Shown here one piece after another: positions 32,565 to 46,786 of a DNA stretch of 64,000 nt. The translations under genes were made by a program, and so were the position numbers. The DNA lies in assembly GCA_034401135.1 (NCBI GenBank), contig JAWZSP010000008.1, forward strand, positions 3,348,001 through 3,412,000. Direction: 5' to 3'. The notes under the pieces were generated by a model, which was given only the letters and a program-made list of their open reading frames with translations, did not search any database and was not told where the DNA came from. The stretch's first letter is position 1. Each line of letters starts with the position of its first letter. The DNA comes from Volutella citrinella. Taxonomy: Eukaryota; Ascomycota; Sordariomycetes; Hypocreales; Nectriaceae.

Positions 32565-35500
32565 ATGCCGGCTGCCCCAGCGCGCCGTGACGACTTCGAG
32601 ATCGCCATCGTCTGCGCCCTCCCGAAAGAATTCGATGCGGTCAATCTGATACTCGACGAATCCTGGGAGACGAATGGCGATCGATACGGACGCGCTGAAG
32701 GGGACTTGAATATCTACAGAACAGGCCGGATTGGGCGTTTCGACATCGTCTTGGTCCTGCTCGGGGGCATGGGCAAGGTCAGCGCCGCTGCAGCTACGGC
32801 TAGTCTCCGCAGCAGCTTTACCGGCATCCAGCTTGTCTTTCTGTGCGGCATTTGCGGCGGAGCGCCCGCAGACAGCGGCAACGGAGATATACTACTTGGT
32901 GACGTTGTTATTAGCAAGAGTGTGGTTCAGTACGATCTCGGGACGCAACATGTGCCCAAGTTCGTACCCAAGGATACTCTGGCTCTCGGGCGTCCCATCA
33001 AAGCAGTCCGGAGCTTTGTCGCCTACCTCGAGACGGACAGTATGACAAATAATGTCGAGCAACGGGCGTCGGGGTTCTTGGCCAACATCCAGGAGCAGTC
33101 GAGGGACAAGTCCAGGTACACATATCCGGGTGTGGCCAAGGACAGGCTCTTTCCCTCCGACTACCATCACAAGCATCGATCGAAGCTATGCGGTATCTGC
33201 GATGATGGCACAAGGCTCTGCGAAACAGCTATAAAGGAGACGTGCGATACACTCGGTTGCTCGGGCGAACTGACCAACCGAGCTAGGATCACGGGGAAGC
33301 AAAATTTGGAACGGCAAAAGAGGGTTTCCGAAGCCCAAAGGCCCCGAATCATTGTCGGCAAGGTTGCATCGGGCGACATGGTCGTGAAATCTGGGCTTCA
33401 TCGAGATGAACTCGCTTCGCAGCACGGTGTTGTTGCCTTTGAGATGGAAGCAGCGGGTGTTTGGGATGAGCTCCCATGTATCATGGTCAAGGGGGTCTGT
33501 GACTACGCCGACAGTCACAAGAACGATGATTGGCAGCACTTTTCCGCGGCTACAGCTGCTGCGGTAACAAAGGCTTTGGTATTGTGGTACCCAAAGACAG
33601 ATCGAAAGGCCCAGAAGTCCGGTGAGCAGAGCTAGTCGTAATATGAGCAATATTTACTCACAACAAAGTAGCCAAGCCTATTCGAGTTGTTCCTTACTTG
33701 GAAACCAACCAGTTTTGCGGGCGCGAGAGGCTGCTCGAGAAAATACATGGCCATTTCAACCAAGCCGACGCTACCGGGCAGCGAAATCGATTGATCCTTC
33801 AGGGATTTCCAGGTATCGGTAAAACTGAGCTTGCGCTCAAGTACTCAATTCTCCACGGCGACAAGTACGACGGCGTCTTCTGGGTTGACGCGCGGGTTGA
33901 AGACCTCTCCAAAGACAGAGACACTGTTCAGAATGCCATTGCCTGCGAGTTCGAAAAGATTGACAAAAGGGTCAAGAGTGACGCAGGCACGGACCTAAGG
34001 TCTTGGTGTCGAAAAAATCGATGGCTTCTGGTGATTGACAACCTCGATGAGGCCACTGGCTTTCAACCGCAAGTTTCGTTCCCCGAAGGGCACGGGGATA
34101 TTCTCATCACTAGCCGAAGGACAGATCTCAATCAGTTGGGAACGGTCATGGAGATCCCAGCACTCGATGAGGATGAAGCCATCACTATGTTGGGCCTGTA
34201 CAGCCCAAACCGGACATTTGAAGGCGAGGACGACAAAAACGCCCTGCAGCTAGTCCAGCTTTTGCACTGCGTCCCTCTTGCTCTCAAGATATGCGGCAGC
34301 CTAATTGATGAGCGGAAGGACAGCTTTTCTTCATACATCAAGGAGTTTGATGACTTGATGATTGATCTAGTTGTTGAAGAGTCAGAGAAAGGTGGCGACA
34401 ACACGTTTCATCTCAACGAACAGAAGGGCCTTCTCAAAACGTTCGAGATGTGCCTCGCACACCTCAAAAAGTTTTCCCAGGATGCGGCCAAGTTGCTGCT
34501 GCTAATGGCCAATCTGGAAGCAACAGACATCTCAGAATCTATCCTTTCAAGATGCCTTCAAAAGCACAAGAGATGGAATGAAGATGGCAATAAACGAACA
34601 TGCTTCGTTGATGGAATGCCCCAGTGGCTTCAAGGCCTTGGCGGCAAGAACAAAGGCCGTGGTCTAGATCAAGCGCTCCACGCCTTAATCCGTTTCTCTC
34701 TGCTCATGCGAAAGAACGAAAAGGGCCACTTCCACCTCCATCCTGTGCGTTGCTAGTCCTGACCTACTGTTGATGAATGGCTGTACTGACATATACCCAG
34801 ATGACACACTTCTGGTTACGCTGGAGACAAGAATGCGAACAATCATTGTCCTCTTTTGGAGACTCTCTTGCCCTGCTACGCAACGGATACCCACACCCAG
34901 ACTTCTCTCGAGTATTTGGACTGTCACTGCGGCATTGGGATCTTCGCAACGCCTTCCATCCACATCTTCTAGCTCAGCTAAAGTCTTTCCAGCAGTTGAA
35001 AGAAGCTGTACTCAATGAAAGGGCGCTGCTTTTGCACCTTGCAGATGTCCTCCTTCACGCCTCAGATATACCAAAGGAGATAGATCCGAAACGAACGCGC
35101 TTGAGCTGGCTGTCGAACGAAAGCGAGGGTGGAAAGCCTGGAGATCCGTTGCTGCTGCAAGACACAACGTTCATGGCGACGATTGAAGAGATATTGCGAC
35201 GGTTAAATTTCCCCGCGTTGATGTACTTCCGCGCAACATACGTCTTTTTCGATTGCATCTACGCCAACTGGCAGAAATCGAACGGATATAAGTTGCTCAA
35301 AGCCAATGACATCCAGTTTGCTGGTCGGTCGCTGAAATCCATCCATGGCAGGATCCCCAAGCCGAGAAGGAGGACTTCACCCCACACTCGGGGTGGCAGA
35401 AAAGGTGCCACAAGCATCGTAATTGTGAAATTGTCCGACGACCCAAGCGACTTCACCCAGGGACCTGTGCCTTTTTATCTTGATCCAGGCGGACCAGCTG

Positions 35501-36993
35501 CATCGAGACGGGATCGGGAACAACAATGCGCCTACCTTGGCCTGATTGGTATATAATGTCTGATGTCTGATACTCGGAGCGCCTTTGGTTGACATCTTGC
35601 AGCACTCAAGTACGCCACTTACGCGCAACTTGCTACCGTCCGCGTCGCAGAGGAATTAGCTTCACAGCTACCCGAAATCCAGAGCAACCTCGAAAACAGC
35701 CCTGGTGGGCCTCCAAGCAACTCCGAGCTGTATCTCCTAGTCACTCGTCCTTTTACATTGTCTTCCTCGTGGATCCAGCAGTTCCCACTACTGCTTCAGT
35801 CCGATGACAAACAATCGTGTGACCTCATCAAATTTGCTCACGCACAACTAGCTTTGGCCACCTGTCAGTTTGCTCGATTCTTACCCCTTGTTTCTGGCTT
35901 GGGAGAATCTGCAGCAGTGTTTAGAACCTGGGCTAGAAATGCTGTCCGTAATCTGACTTCAATAATGGGCAGCGATTCTGCCTTTTGCGCCATGGGTCTT
36001 TTCACCCGCACCCCTGGCCAAACTGACAACAGCCCTCCCCAGCCACTGATGCCAGGCAACGATTTGTTCAAGGCTCTGGACACACCCATCACGGAAGAAA
36101 ATTTCGTCTTCATTACCACGCTTGTCCAAGCTTGCCTGCACGACTTGGAAAATCGGGAGCTCTATTGTGATGCCGAGACACTTATACGCACCTGGCTCTC
36201 GCGGTTCAAGGTCTGCGACAAGAGCGTCAGATTATATTGGACTTTTGCTACGGACCCCATACTGAATCTCTACGAATTTGGCATCAATCACTTTTCCAAT
36301 GTTGCAAAAGATGCTACCAAGGCCAACGAGTACAAACGTCTCTATGAGGAGTATTTTGACGATACATACGATGATACACTACAGCGGCTTTGTCTTGGAT
36401 GCGGGGTGGGAGTATTTGGCTCCCGTGAGAGGAGGCTCAGAATCTCAGATGGATGTTTAAATCCAGAAATAAGTTGGCACCGGGGGCCCTTCAGCAAAGC
36501 CCTGTTTCTTCGGCTCAAGGAAAAGTTGGGAGAAGCTGGGTCTCGTCCTGCGCCGGGCGTCAGTTTGCCAGGCATCGGCAACTCCTTCGATATGAAATGG
36601 TGCCAGCTGCGTTTTCAAGCCTTCTGTAAACTATTTAATGCCGAGATGCGCGTTTTGGGGCATAATATCGTTCCTTGGAATGATGCCAAGCTTGACATGG
36701 CACTATCTACTATCGGAGAGGTGGCGAGGTCCAACAGAGACGTGATCGAGGCTGAGGCGGCCATGGTCTACGACTTAGCTCGAGAGGCTTTTAGCGAGGT
36801 ATTGAACCCACAGGACGAAAGCGACGAAGAACCACTACCATTCGTCTGGGAGCAGACTCAGCAGACGCAGGATATTGAGCTCTGGCTGCTCTCCCTGGTG
36901 AGAGCTATCAGAGCTATATGTGCAGGACTAATGTTCTTCATATTTTATCCGTCCGATGTTAGAGAGGCGCTCAGGTGGTTATGGCAGCCTTAA
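32565..36993 (+). CDS. NLR-2: PNP-NB-ARC receptor with unassigned C-terminus
   Basis: Exons 32565-33621, 33669-34744, 34801-35548 and 35603-36993 join in frame to give 1,423 aa. Residues about 12-345 are a PNP_UDP domain (IAIVCALPKEFDAV; CGICGGAP; VAFEMEAAGVW; GVCDYADSHKND). An NB-ARC ATPase follows (ETNQFCGRERLLE; Walker A GFPGIGKTELA near residue 400; VIDNLDEA; ITSRR; VPLALKICGSL). After HLHPMTHFWLRWRQE the last 700 residues show no TPR, WD40 or ankyrin pattern; they are mostly helical with a hydrophobic run near the end (ICAGLMFFIFYPSD) that may be a membrane segment. The architecture is that of a fungal STAND receptor in which a nucleotidase-like effector is controlled by a P-loop switch. 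The sensor half is unusual. Confidence 0.88.
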
Positions 36994-39069
<2,076 letters not shown>

Positions 39070-40262
39070 TTTCGTGAAAATGAACGTGAGGGCTGAACGT
39101 GCTGGACACGGAGTGCCAATTGCGTCGTATGAAGATGATGAGGTTATGGAAATTGCGGACTTGTGGATTGATAGGCCTAGCTACGTATATATCTGAAAAT
39201 GCGACTCAACTTCGCTGCATTCCTGACTGAAATGGCCTTAGGGGCGTGGTGCAATATTAAATGTTGCTACATCTCTCTGGTTTGCTGTTGTAGACAGACC
39301 AGATTGACATCCCTGATCCAAGACATTTAGAGACATGACGGGCGCCTATCAAAGCCTTCGAGCTGGGGAGCTAGTTGGAACGTCCAGGTGAAGAGTGAAG
39401 ATGACCGGTGTGATGCGGCCTAGTCACTCCGAGGGCAACCAAGCCTGTCTGTCTATCGGAACAAGATGAAGCAACGAGGAGGTGGATTCGTTTGCGGGCT
39501 TCGGTAGTCCTTCACTATTGGCTGAGTGGCATGTCATCGGACCGGGAGGGCAATTTTCCGATAGGGAGCGGGGAATGATGACAGGCCTAGCCAATCCGCG
39601 ACTCGTGGCAGGGATGGGTGTCGTCGGCCTAATTCGATGGATGGCTGGCGCGGAGGGTGACTACCCTATAGCCAGTACTCGTCTCCAAGAGGCGGACAAT
39701 CAAGCGACAATGGGGCTCTCTTGAGACGGCCTTTAAAGGATTTTTCGCATTCCATAATGATCGCGCAAGATAATTTTCTACTATTCTAGATATGCTATAG
39801 TAGTTGAGGTTACAAAGAGAGGGGAGGTCATTATTGACAAGAAAGCTCTCGTCGCCGGCGCGAACCCTCCACCTTAAAGAGTTGGCAGTTCGCATCGTAT
39901 ATCGGACATTGTGTCACTCTTTATCCTTTAGTAGTATCCACAGTGATACATTGAACCGAACCATTCTTTACTGTTTATTCTGTTCCCCTGTCCTGAGACC
40001 CTAAGACCCCTGTTTTCGACATGCCAACAGATGCTAACCACTTCAAGTCCATGATCCACAAAGAGGAAGGCCTCAAGTGGAGAGATCCACATAGGAAACC
40101 AGCCAAAGGGTTCCAGCGCGGGTGCGGGACTTCTTCCCTTTCATGATGCTTCATGCCGCTTTTAAACCAATTTACCCTTTCCAGAGCATATCTTGCCGGT
40201 GCTCCTGCTTTCTGACAACCCTGGGTGTTCGGATAACAGGCGTCCGCACAAATTGAGCCATC
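39070..40262. other. 1.2 kb intergenic region
   Basis: No convincing gene. An 80-codon plus frame (39482-39724) and a 41-codon frame from 40021 show no domain or codon pattern that would support them. Confidence 0.4.
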
Positions 40263-41129
40263 ATGACCGACACAAGAAACGATAGCCGGCTATCCAGCCT
40301 CAAAACATTTGACGACTTCCCCGAGGAGCACGTTGAGGAGTTGTTCCAAGTTGGCTCCATCCCCTTTACCGCGTGTTCTGCGGACAATCGGTTCTCATAC
40401 TGCATGTATATTCCGCACTCATACACGACTGCGTCATCCCTACCGCTAGCGGTGCTTGTCCACTCGAGCTTCCGCGATGCCGCAGAACTCCGCAACGGAT
40501 TCAAGAAGTTCGCAGATGACACGGGCTGCGCGGTCATGGCACCCCTGTTTCCTCAGGGCATCATTGATCCCAACGACCAAGACAACTACAAACGCATCGC
40601 GTATCGGGATATCCGGTTCGACGAGATCCTTCTTCAGATGATTGACGAAGTCGGAGTGCGATGGCCCAAGGTGTCCACGTCACGTTTTCTCATGCAAGGA
40701 TTCAGCGGCGGCGGTCAGTTCGTGCATCGCTTTGCCTATCTCCACCCAGAGCGGCTGACGGCCGTTGTCATCTGTGCACCTGGGAGTGTCACTTTTCTGA
40801 ACCCCGACGTCGATTATCCCCAGGGTATCCGTAACTTCCAGGAGGTTTTCAGTGTCCGTTGGAACGCCGCAGCGCTCCGCAAGGTGGAGGCACTCTTTAT
40901 CATCGGCGACGAAGATGTAGGCATCCAGCACCTCGTCGCACGATCGGTTGGTCCCCCGCGGCAGTTTCACAATAGACGTGTGGTCATCGAGGAGCTTGAA
41001 AAGTCGTGGAGGTCATATGGAATCAAGACCCAATTTGCCGTTGTATCTAAGGCGGCTCATGAGCCAGAAAAGATGTACCAGAAGACGGAAGAATTTTTCC
41101 GAGAACAAATCCGCTTGCTTTCGGAATAA
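40263..41129 (+). CDS. Alpha/beta hydrolase, intracellular
   Basis: An intronless 288-aa protein without a signal peptide. The fold is shown by the strand/oxyanion segment SLPLAVLVHSSFRDAAELRN, the nucleophile elbow LMQGFSGGGQFVHRFAYLHP (Ser in GFSGGG), IIGDEDVGIQ (acid residue) and SKAAHEPEKMY (catalytic His). It resembles esterase/PHB-depolymerase-like hydrolases; the substrate is not predictable. It is convergent with the enoyl-reductase-like gene to its right. Confidence 0.8.
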   Translation: MTDTRNDSRLSSLKTFDDFPEEHVEELFQVGSIPFTACSADNRFSYCMYIPHSYTTASSLPLAVLVHSSFRDAAELRNGFKKFADDTGCAVMAPLFPQGIIDPNDQDNYKRIAYRDIRFDEILLQMIDEVGVRWPKVSTSRFLMQGFSGGGQFVHRFAYLHPERLTAVVICAPGSVTFLNPDVDYPQGIRNFQEVFSVRWNAAALRKVEALFIIGDEDVGIQHLVARSVGPPRQFHNRRVVIEELEKSWRSYGIKTQFAVVSKAAHEPEKMYQKTEEFFREQIRLLSE

Positions 41130-41340
41130 TGGATGAGCTTTGGAGCCCAGATTTGTTTGCTCGTGTCAAGTATTCAGTAGTGTCTGTATGTAGAAAGCAA
41201 TAGTACTAACTATTGTATCATCTAAAAATCTTGAAGCGAGCTCGGTCTATGCCTTCCATGGCCGGGATATCATCATTGAGTCAATCCGACAACACGCCGA
41301 GAGTCTACCACTATATAGTAACCAGGGGTATGGGCCCAGT

Positions 41341-42515
41341 TTAGAGAGTATATACCAACTTCTCTCCGCTGACTTTGCCTTCTTTGAGGTACTGCAGTCC
41401 CTTCAAGACTCCCGGCAGTCCGGATCCATCGTGATTCTTTCTGATCCGGGACGTCTGCACCCGGCCAGCCTCCAACAAAGACCTCGCCAGCTCCCAAAAT
41501 GTCTTTCCAAACTCATAGTTTTCCGGGACGGCCGCTTGCTCCCCAAAGAAGGTGAACTTCTCACCAAAAACTGTGTAATAAAGACTTGACTCGACCTTGA
41601 CCCGAGGGTTGACCTCCTGCACCTTGGCCTCTGCTACAGGGAGCAATGTGCCAATCTTGCTGGGCTCAGTATCTGAAAGCGATTGCGCACAGAGCATAGC
41701 AGACTCAATGGTGGATTGGCAATCCCAAGCCAGGGTCAGACGGCCGTTGGTGTAGCTCTTGATGTCTGCCGCGCAAGCCGGGACTTTGTAGTCGAAGACT
41801 GCACTGGCTCCTAGTGTCTTAAGATAGTCAAAGTTGTGGGGGGATGATGTAGTGACCACTTCATAGCCAGAGAGCTTGGCGAATTGGATACCAAACACCC
41901 CCATGGCCGTGCTGCCGCCGTAGATGAGGATGGGGCCTTTTGACTCGGTCGTTGCCGAGGTGGGCAGAGGCAGGCCCAAATTTTGGTAGAGACCTTGGCC
42001 CTAGACGGGAGGTTAGTATGCAATGCTAGTTGACTCGTATAACAAAGGGAAACTTACTATTGTGGTAACAGCAATGCCCAGAGTTGCTGCTTGCTCATCG
42101 CTCAAGTTATCTGGGATCGGGATCTGTAGATCACCCTTGACGAAAATATACTTGGCGAAGCTGCCATCAGTCAATCGGGAGCCGTTGCTGTCAAAAGTCA
42201 GCAATCGAGAGCCAAAATCAGAGTTTGCACTACACACGATCCATTGACAGGTCCGCAGATTCGATCTCCCTTCTTAAACGGCTTCTTGACAGCCGACCCA
42301 ACGCGCTCGACAACTCCAGCGTAGTCGCAGCCGACATGAGCATCCAAGCATCCCAAGGCTTCAGCCAACTCGACATGCTTCCAATCCGTAGGGTTAAGGG
42401 CTACGGCGGTCGTTTTGACAAGGATGTAATCCTCTGCTGGTAGTTCAGGGACGGGCACATCAACAATGCTGGCCACGCCTGGGGCGACGGTCTTGATAGC
42501 TTGGTTCTCGGCCAT
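41341..42515 (-). CDS. MDR-family oxidoreductase, trans-enoyl-reductase-like
   Basis: Exons 42515-42238, 42187-42058 and 42000-41341 give 355 aa with junctions in phases 2 and 0. The N-terminal GroES-like domain has ALNPTDWKHVE and GCDYAGVVERVG; after the second exon join comes PDNLSDEQAATLGIAVTTI; the nucleotide-binding domain has ILIYGGSTAMGVFGIQFAKL and TLGASAVFDY. Zinc-binding cysteines of classical alcohol dehydrogenases are not evident. This subgroup (LovC-like) includes NADPH-dependent enoyl reductases that work with polyketide synthases, as well as stand-alone quinone or enone reductases. No polyketide synthase lies in the window, so a detoxification or stand-alone role is equally likely. 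Confidence 0.87.
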
Positions 42516-43154
42516 GGTGTGTTCTGTATATTAGAGTGTTCGGCGCATTTGATCAACGGAGGTGGCACGAAGGATGGGAGCGTAGACTGGCAAGAAATTC
42601 CCTCTCCCCTCCCGCGCGGTTTTAAATGCCTAGCCGGGACCTCGGGAGAATTTTAGCTCGAGAATGGCGTCAACGGTCGATATCAGAAGCTGCGCTAAGG
42701 GGGTCTTGGCCAAGATGCACCCACCACGGATCCACTTTGTTTATTAATACACCTCCATGTGGGATACCGATTTATCATCAATGAATGGGGCCGCATTTGT
42801 CAAGGAAGGGGTCAATATTTGGCTGAAACTTCAAGATCAGACGACTTGACAAGGCATCTCAGAGGAGATTCCTGTCCCTAGGGTTTGGGAGTCGGTTGGT
42901 CCAACTTGTCGGCCCACTAGACCGATGAGAGCAGAGTGTATAGCGTAAGAGATCCCATGGCAAATTGATCACAGCGGCATTCTTTCATGTGGGGATGTGG
43001 GGATGTGGGGAACTGTCGTCTTCCTCCATCGCGGTCAGAGTCATGGCGGGTTGAGCGCACCGTCGCCAGCAGACTGTTGTCTCAACCATATTTGTCTCTG
43101 AGATCGTGCAAGAAGCATCTGTTGCGCAATTCAACATCGTTTAGCCCATTGCTG
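42516..43154. other. Intergenic region with short GGGGATGT repeat
   Basis: The promoter of the MDR gene lies on the left. A three-copy GTGGGGAT run occurs at about 42990-43012. No gene is seen. Confidence 0.4.
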
Positions 43155-44399
43155 TCAAGCAAGTATGTCCGCAGTCCACTGTTGCACCCTTTCCGGTCCA
43201 AATGCAAAGCTGAGCATCAGCCTCGAATACTCATCCACGTCATGGCATGAAAACTTGGTAAACAGCTCCCTCAAGGCCGACAAGGACACAAATCCAACGT
43301 CGACTTCGCCGTAGAGCTTCCACCAGACCGAGGCTGATGGCGCATCCCAAATCCCCCTGCGGGCTGTGACAATCATTCCCAAGTTTGAGCAAGGCGGCAT
43401 CTGTGAGTGTTGGATCTTGGTGTACATGGCCTGGATGCCGCATGCTAGGATCCAAGTCCTCTGCATGCTCTCCGCGAGGACCCATGAGAGCCAGGAGGTG
43501 TCATCCAGGTTTTCACTTTTGTCCAAGCCATTGAATGCATCCAACTCCTGACCGAAGCCTGTCGATCCTCTTAATTCGCTGCCTATACGCAATGGATGCT
43601 GGCTAAGCGACATCATCTCGCGCCCCCAGGCACTGAGAATGGGCATGTGGTATTCGGCTACATGCCGTAGACGAATGTCGCCGTCAAAAAGACTGATTAT
43701 TTGGTATACTAGCAAAGCCTGCGCTCGTGCGAGTAAGCCAAACGGTGTGAGGGCGGATGCTGGATGCTCGGCAACCAATTCCTTGGCTCTGTCCTCGACA
43801 ATTCGGTAGACGAGATGTTTGTTGAAGTTATTCTTGGTCGTGTAGGAGGTGACGCACATGTAGGCATCTTGCATACATCTCGGGAACTGCGTTTTATACA
43901 GCCGGTGGTGGATGAAAGGATTGCTGCCCGTCTCTACCCATTCGGTAAGCCAGCGGCGGACGATGGAGATTTGTATGCTGTCGGTGTCAAATAGAGGAAA
44001 TTCTAGGGCTCCCTGCTTTGTCAGGGATGAGCTGGGTGTCCGGCCTGGCGAATTGGCAAATGGTGACGGTGAGATGGGGATGCTGCTGGACAGGAAACCG
44101 ATATTGGCGTCCACAAAGCCAATAGACATTCGGGCAGTATCCGAGACTTGTGTATGGGCTGTGGGAACCACAGTGGACCCGGATTGCACGAGCTCGGTCC
44201 CAGTCACGGAGGATGACGAGCCGTCTTCCTCGTCATCGGGAATTAGGATGAAAGACGACGGTGATGGGTTGGGATATGAGCAAGCGACGCCGAGCCGCCT
44301 ACACCGGATACAGCAAGGCTTCTGCCTGCCACACCTTCGCTTCGCAGCTGCACATGTTGTGCATGCTTTATGACCAGGTGCCCTGGCCATGGCAATCAA
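43155..44399 (-). CDS. Zn2Cys6 transcription factor, AflR-like cluster
   Basis: An intronless 414-aa protein (or 411 aa if it starts at the internal ATG, MARAPGHK). The N-terminal zinc cluster is ACTTCAAAKRRCGRQKPCCI followed by RCRRLGVAC, with basic residues after the second Cys as in regulators of secondary-metabolite clusters. A Ser/acidic linker follows, then a region with VRRWLTEWVETGSNPFIHHR and LLARAQALLVYQIISLFDGD, which matches the short regulatory domain common in this subgroup. It is divergent from the secretory lipase (498 bp between starts) and near an enoyl-reductase-like gene; either could be a target. Confidence 0.85.
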   Translation of the reverse strand: MIAMARAPGHKACTTCAAAKRRCGRQKPCCIRCRRLGVACSYPNPSPSSFILIPDDEEDGSSSSVTGTELVQSGSTVVPTAHTQVSDTARMSIGFVDANIGFLSSSIPISPSPFANSPGRTPSSSLTKQGALEFPLFDTDSIQISIVRRWLTEWVETGSNPFIHHRLYKTQFPRCMQDAYMCVTSYTTKNNFNKHLVYRIVEDRAKELVAEHPASALTPFGLLARAQALLVYQIISLFDGDIRLRHVAEYHMPILSAWGREMMSLSQHPLRIGSELRGSTGFGQELDAFNGLDKSENLDDTSWLSWVLAESMQRTWILACGIQAMYTKIQHSQMPPCSNLGMIVTARRGIWDAPSASVWWKLYGEVDVGFVSLSALRELFTKFSCHDVDEYSRLMLSFAFGPERVQQWTADILA

Positions 44400-44897
44400 T
44401 GGAGCTGTTCGGCTTGGTGATGGGAGATAGAGGCTTGGCCCTCCTTCGAATATCCGATGGAGGTGCAGGTCGTGCGGAACTCGGACAGTCAGGTGCCGAA
44501 GAGATATTGAGCTGCGAGCGGTATGTTAGGGTGAGATGGGAGAAACGTATCCTGTCAGCATGATAACGTTGCTGATGATGTGAGCCACGGTGCGGGCGCT
44601 AACCGGGTTGGGATAGTTTCCGCACCCCGACATGGTCACGACTCCACATAAAAGGTTGGAGATGCGGAGGGCTGATTCTTATCCTCAGCTTCTCGGACTT
44701 TATTGCGTCAACATCTCGGATTAATAATGTCTGCTTACTCAAATAATTAGGATGACGGAATGCCCAATGCAATTGATGCTTTGGATAGTAACCGTCTGGG
44801 TATATAACCTGAAATCGCACCACAGCAACAATTCAACAATTCAACCTCTTTTTCTCAACCACTTCAAGCGTCTGCAATTTCTTACGCCCTTTCTAAG
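44400..44897. other. Divergent promoter, regulator and lipase
   Basis: Shared 498 bp between the Zn2Cys6 gene and the lipase. A TATATAA element lies 97 bp upstream of the lipase ATG, followed by CT-rich leader sequence. Confidence 0.45.
44801..44807 (+). promoter_or_regulatory. TATA-like element of the lipase gene
   Basis: TATATAA at 97 bp upstream of the lipase start, followed by a pyrimidine-rich leader, fits a regulated fungal core promoter. Confidence 0.4.
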
Positions 44898-46376
44898 ATG
44901 AAGAGTTACATCATTTTCAAGAGCCTGGCTATTTCCCTCGCCGTCGGTCATATACACGCCCAGGTCCCTCCCGCTGTGCCCCTCTCGTCCACCTACAACT
45001 CGTCCTTTTCTCTCTCGTCTGCACAAATAGCAGCTGCAGAGCTAAGCGATGACATCGCAGCTAGCATCACCAACATCATCCGAGCCGACCGCTCAGGACT
45101 GGCCAACGGAGGTGCCCGCGAGGATGACTTCTATGCACTCCCTTCCAACCTCAAGACCAAGTCTCTCAAGCCTGGTCAGGTTCTCAAAGTCCAGGCTGTG
45201 ACCAATTACACAGCCTTTGCCATAGCACCAGGCACAACACTCAGCCGCATCCTCTACACTAGCGAAACCGTCAACGGTACCATCGTCCCCGCAAGCGCCT
45301 TTGTGCTCTGGCCATATGAGCCTCGTCGGTTCGGATCTGACGAGGCATCGCCGGTGGTGCTCTGGACACACGGAACGTCTGGATTTTTCGCCGATGCAGC
45401 TCCTTCAAGCTATCGATCTCTCTTGTACGGCGACGTGATGCCATTTTCCCTTGCGCAAGCGGGATATACCGTTGTTGCGCCAGACTACGCCGGACTGGGG
45501 GTCGGCAAGTCGTGGGACGGCAGCGACATTCCTCACCAGTATCTTATGGCGCCCTCAGGAGCACGGGACGCGATATTCTCTCTCCAAGCTGCGCGAGCCG
45601 CCTTCAGCCCACGCCTCAATGGAAAATTTGCCGTCGCCGGTCACAGCCAGGGTGGTGGTGTGGCCTGGAGCACGGCCGAGTACCTTGCCACGCTGCAAGA
45701 CAAGGCCAAACAGCTGAATAAAGGCCTCCGAGACACTATTCAGGGATATGTTGGTACCATTGCCATGTCCCCTGTGACCAATGCCTGGACAGTTGGTGTC
45801 TTTGGCACGGCCGCCGCTGGTCTGGCCGTCGACGTGGCCTTTCCCGACTTTAACCTGGAGCAATGGTTCACGCCTCTCGGCGTCGCGAGGCTTCAACTGT
45901 TGAAGGAAGTCCAGGGCTCCGCCGTAGTCGCGCAGCAACTCTTCCTCTCTGAGCCCCAGGAAAAGTTTCTGAAAGCAAACTGGGAGAACAGCACGTACCA
46001 CGCCCGAGCCTTTGCCACACTGGGTAACCCTGGCGGCAGGCCGTTCGCTGGTCCTATGATGGTGCTTCAGGGGACCAAAGATGTATTTGTGGCCGAGGCA
46101 AATACCGCTGTCGCTGTCGAGAAGTCTAGCAAGGCTAGTCCACACACCTCGCTGACATATGTGGTTACCGATGGCTATGGACACACCCCGACCATCTCGG
46201 CTCTGCGCCTGACATGGATGCACTGGCTAGAAGATCGATTCGCGGGCAAACCTATTGCTCCTGGACGCTTGGATGTTCAAAAGAAGACAGTCGAGGGCTC
46301 AGCGCAGGCTGGAAATTCTTTCCCCCAGTGGGCTGCCGAGTATCAGTATTCCTATCTAAATCTTGGCTTGATATAG
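44898..46376 (+). CDS. Secretory lipase (LIP family, PF03583 type)
   Basis: An intronless 492-aa protein with a signal peptide (MKSYIIFKSLAISLAVGHIH, cleaved near AQV). The hydrolase core shows VVLWTHGTSGF, VVAPDYAGLG, the nucleophile elbow VAGHSQGGGVAW and a C-terminal VTDGYGHTP, which provides the catalytic His. Several N-glycosylation sequons occur (YNSS, NYTA, NSTY). It would hydrolyse triacylglycerols or other esters outside the cell. With the nearby cutinase it gives the window two secreted esterases. Confidence 0.9.
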   Translation: MKSYIIFKSLAISLAVGHIHAQVPPAVPLSSTYNSSFSLSSAQIAAAELSDDIAASITNIIRADRSGLANGGAREDDFYALPSNLKTKSLKPGQVLKVQAVTNYTAFAIAPGTTLSRILYTSETVNGTIVPASAFVLWPYEPRRFGSDEASPVVLWTHGTSGFFADAAPSSYRSLLYGDVMPFSLAQAGYTVVAPDYAGLGVGKSWDGSDIPHQYLMAPSGARDAIFSLQAARAAFSPRLNGKFAVAGHSQGGGVAWSTAEYLATLQDKAKQLNKGLRDTIQGYVGTIAMSPVTNAWTVGVFGTAAAGLAVDVAFPDFNLEQWFTPLGVARLQLLKEVQGSAVVAQQLFLSEPQEKFLKANWENSTYHARAFATLGNPGGRPFAGPMMVLQGTKDVFVAEANTAVAVEKSSKASPHTSLTYVVTDGYGHTPTISALRLTWMHWLEDRFAGKPIAPGRLDVQKKTVEGSAQAGNSFPQWAAEYQYSYLNLGLI

Positions 46377-46786
46377 ATGGACACTTCCGAAGCGCAGTTC
46401 GTTTGGTCGTCAGAAAAGCTGGGTGGTACAAAGGCTGACAAAGGTCTGACTAATTATATCCACAACAGCTGTATTTAGATGTATTTCAATAAAAAGGCTC
46501 TGTTCATGATAGACACCATGAGTCCTTCCTCAGTTGGGTGGGTGGTACGAGGCTGAGCCCCTGTACTAGGATGCTCCGGTTAATAATATGCATGTAAGCC
46601 TCAATTGGTTGCATATTCGAGCCAAGAGATTCAGGCTGAGGGACTGAACAGGGGTATGGCTGCGACCTGCCAGCTTCACCATCAAACCCCTCACCTGATT
46701 CTGTTGATACAAGCAATCTCTAAGCGTCAAAGGCTCCGGAGTCGGGCTGCTTGAATTGAAACTCAAGTTCAGCTGCAGTTCTCGCC
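46377..46786. other. Intergenic region before NLR-3
   Basis: The 3' region of the lipase (AATAAA-like signal near 46490) and the NLR-3 promoter. No other feature is seen. Confidence 0.4.

Noticed and set aside
39482..39724. 80-codon plus-strand frame downstream of cutinase
   Set aside because: No signal peptide, domain or splice context; length is within chance expectation for this base composition.
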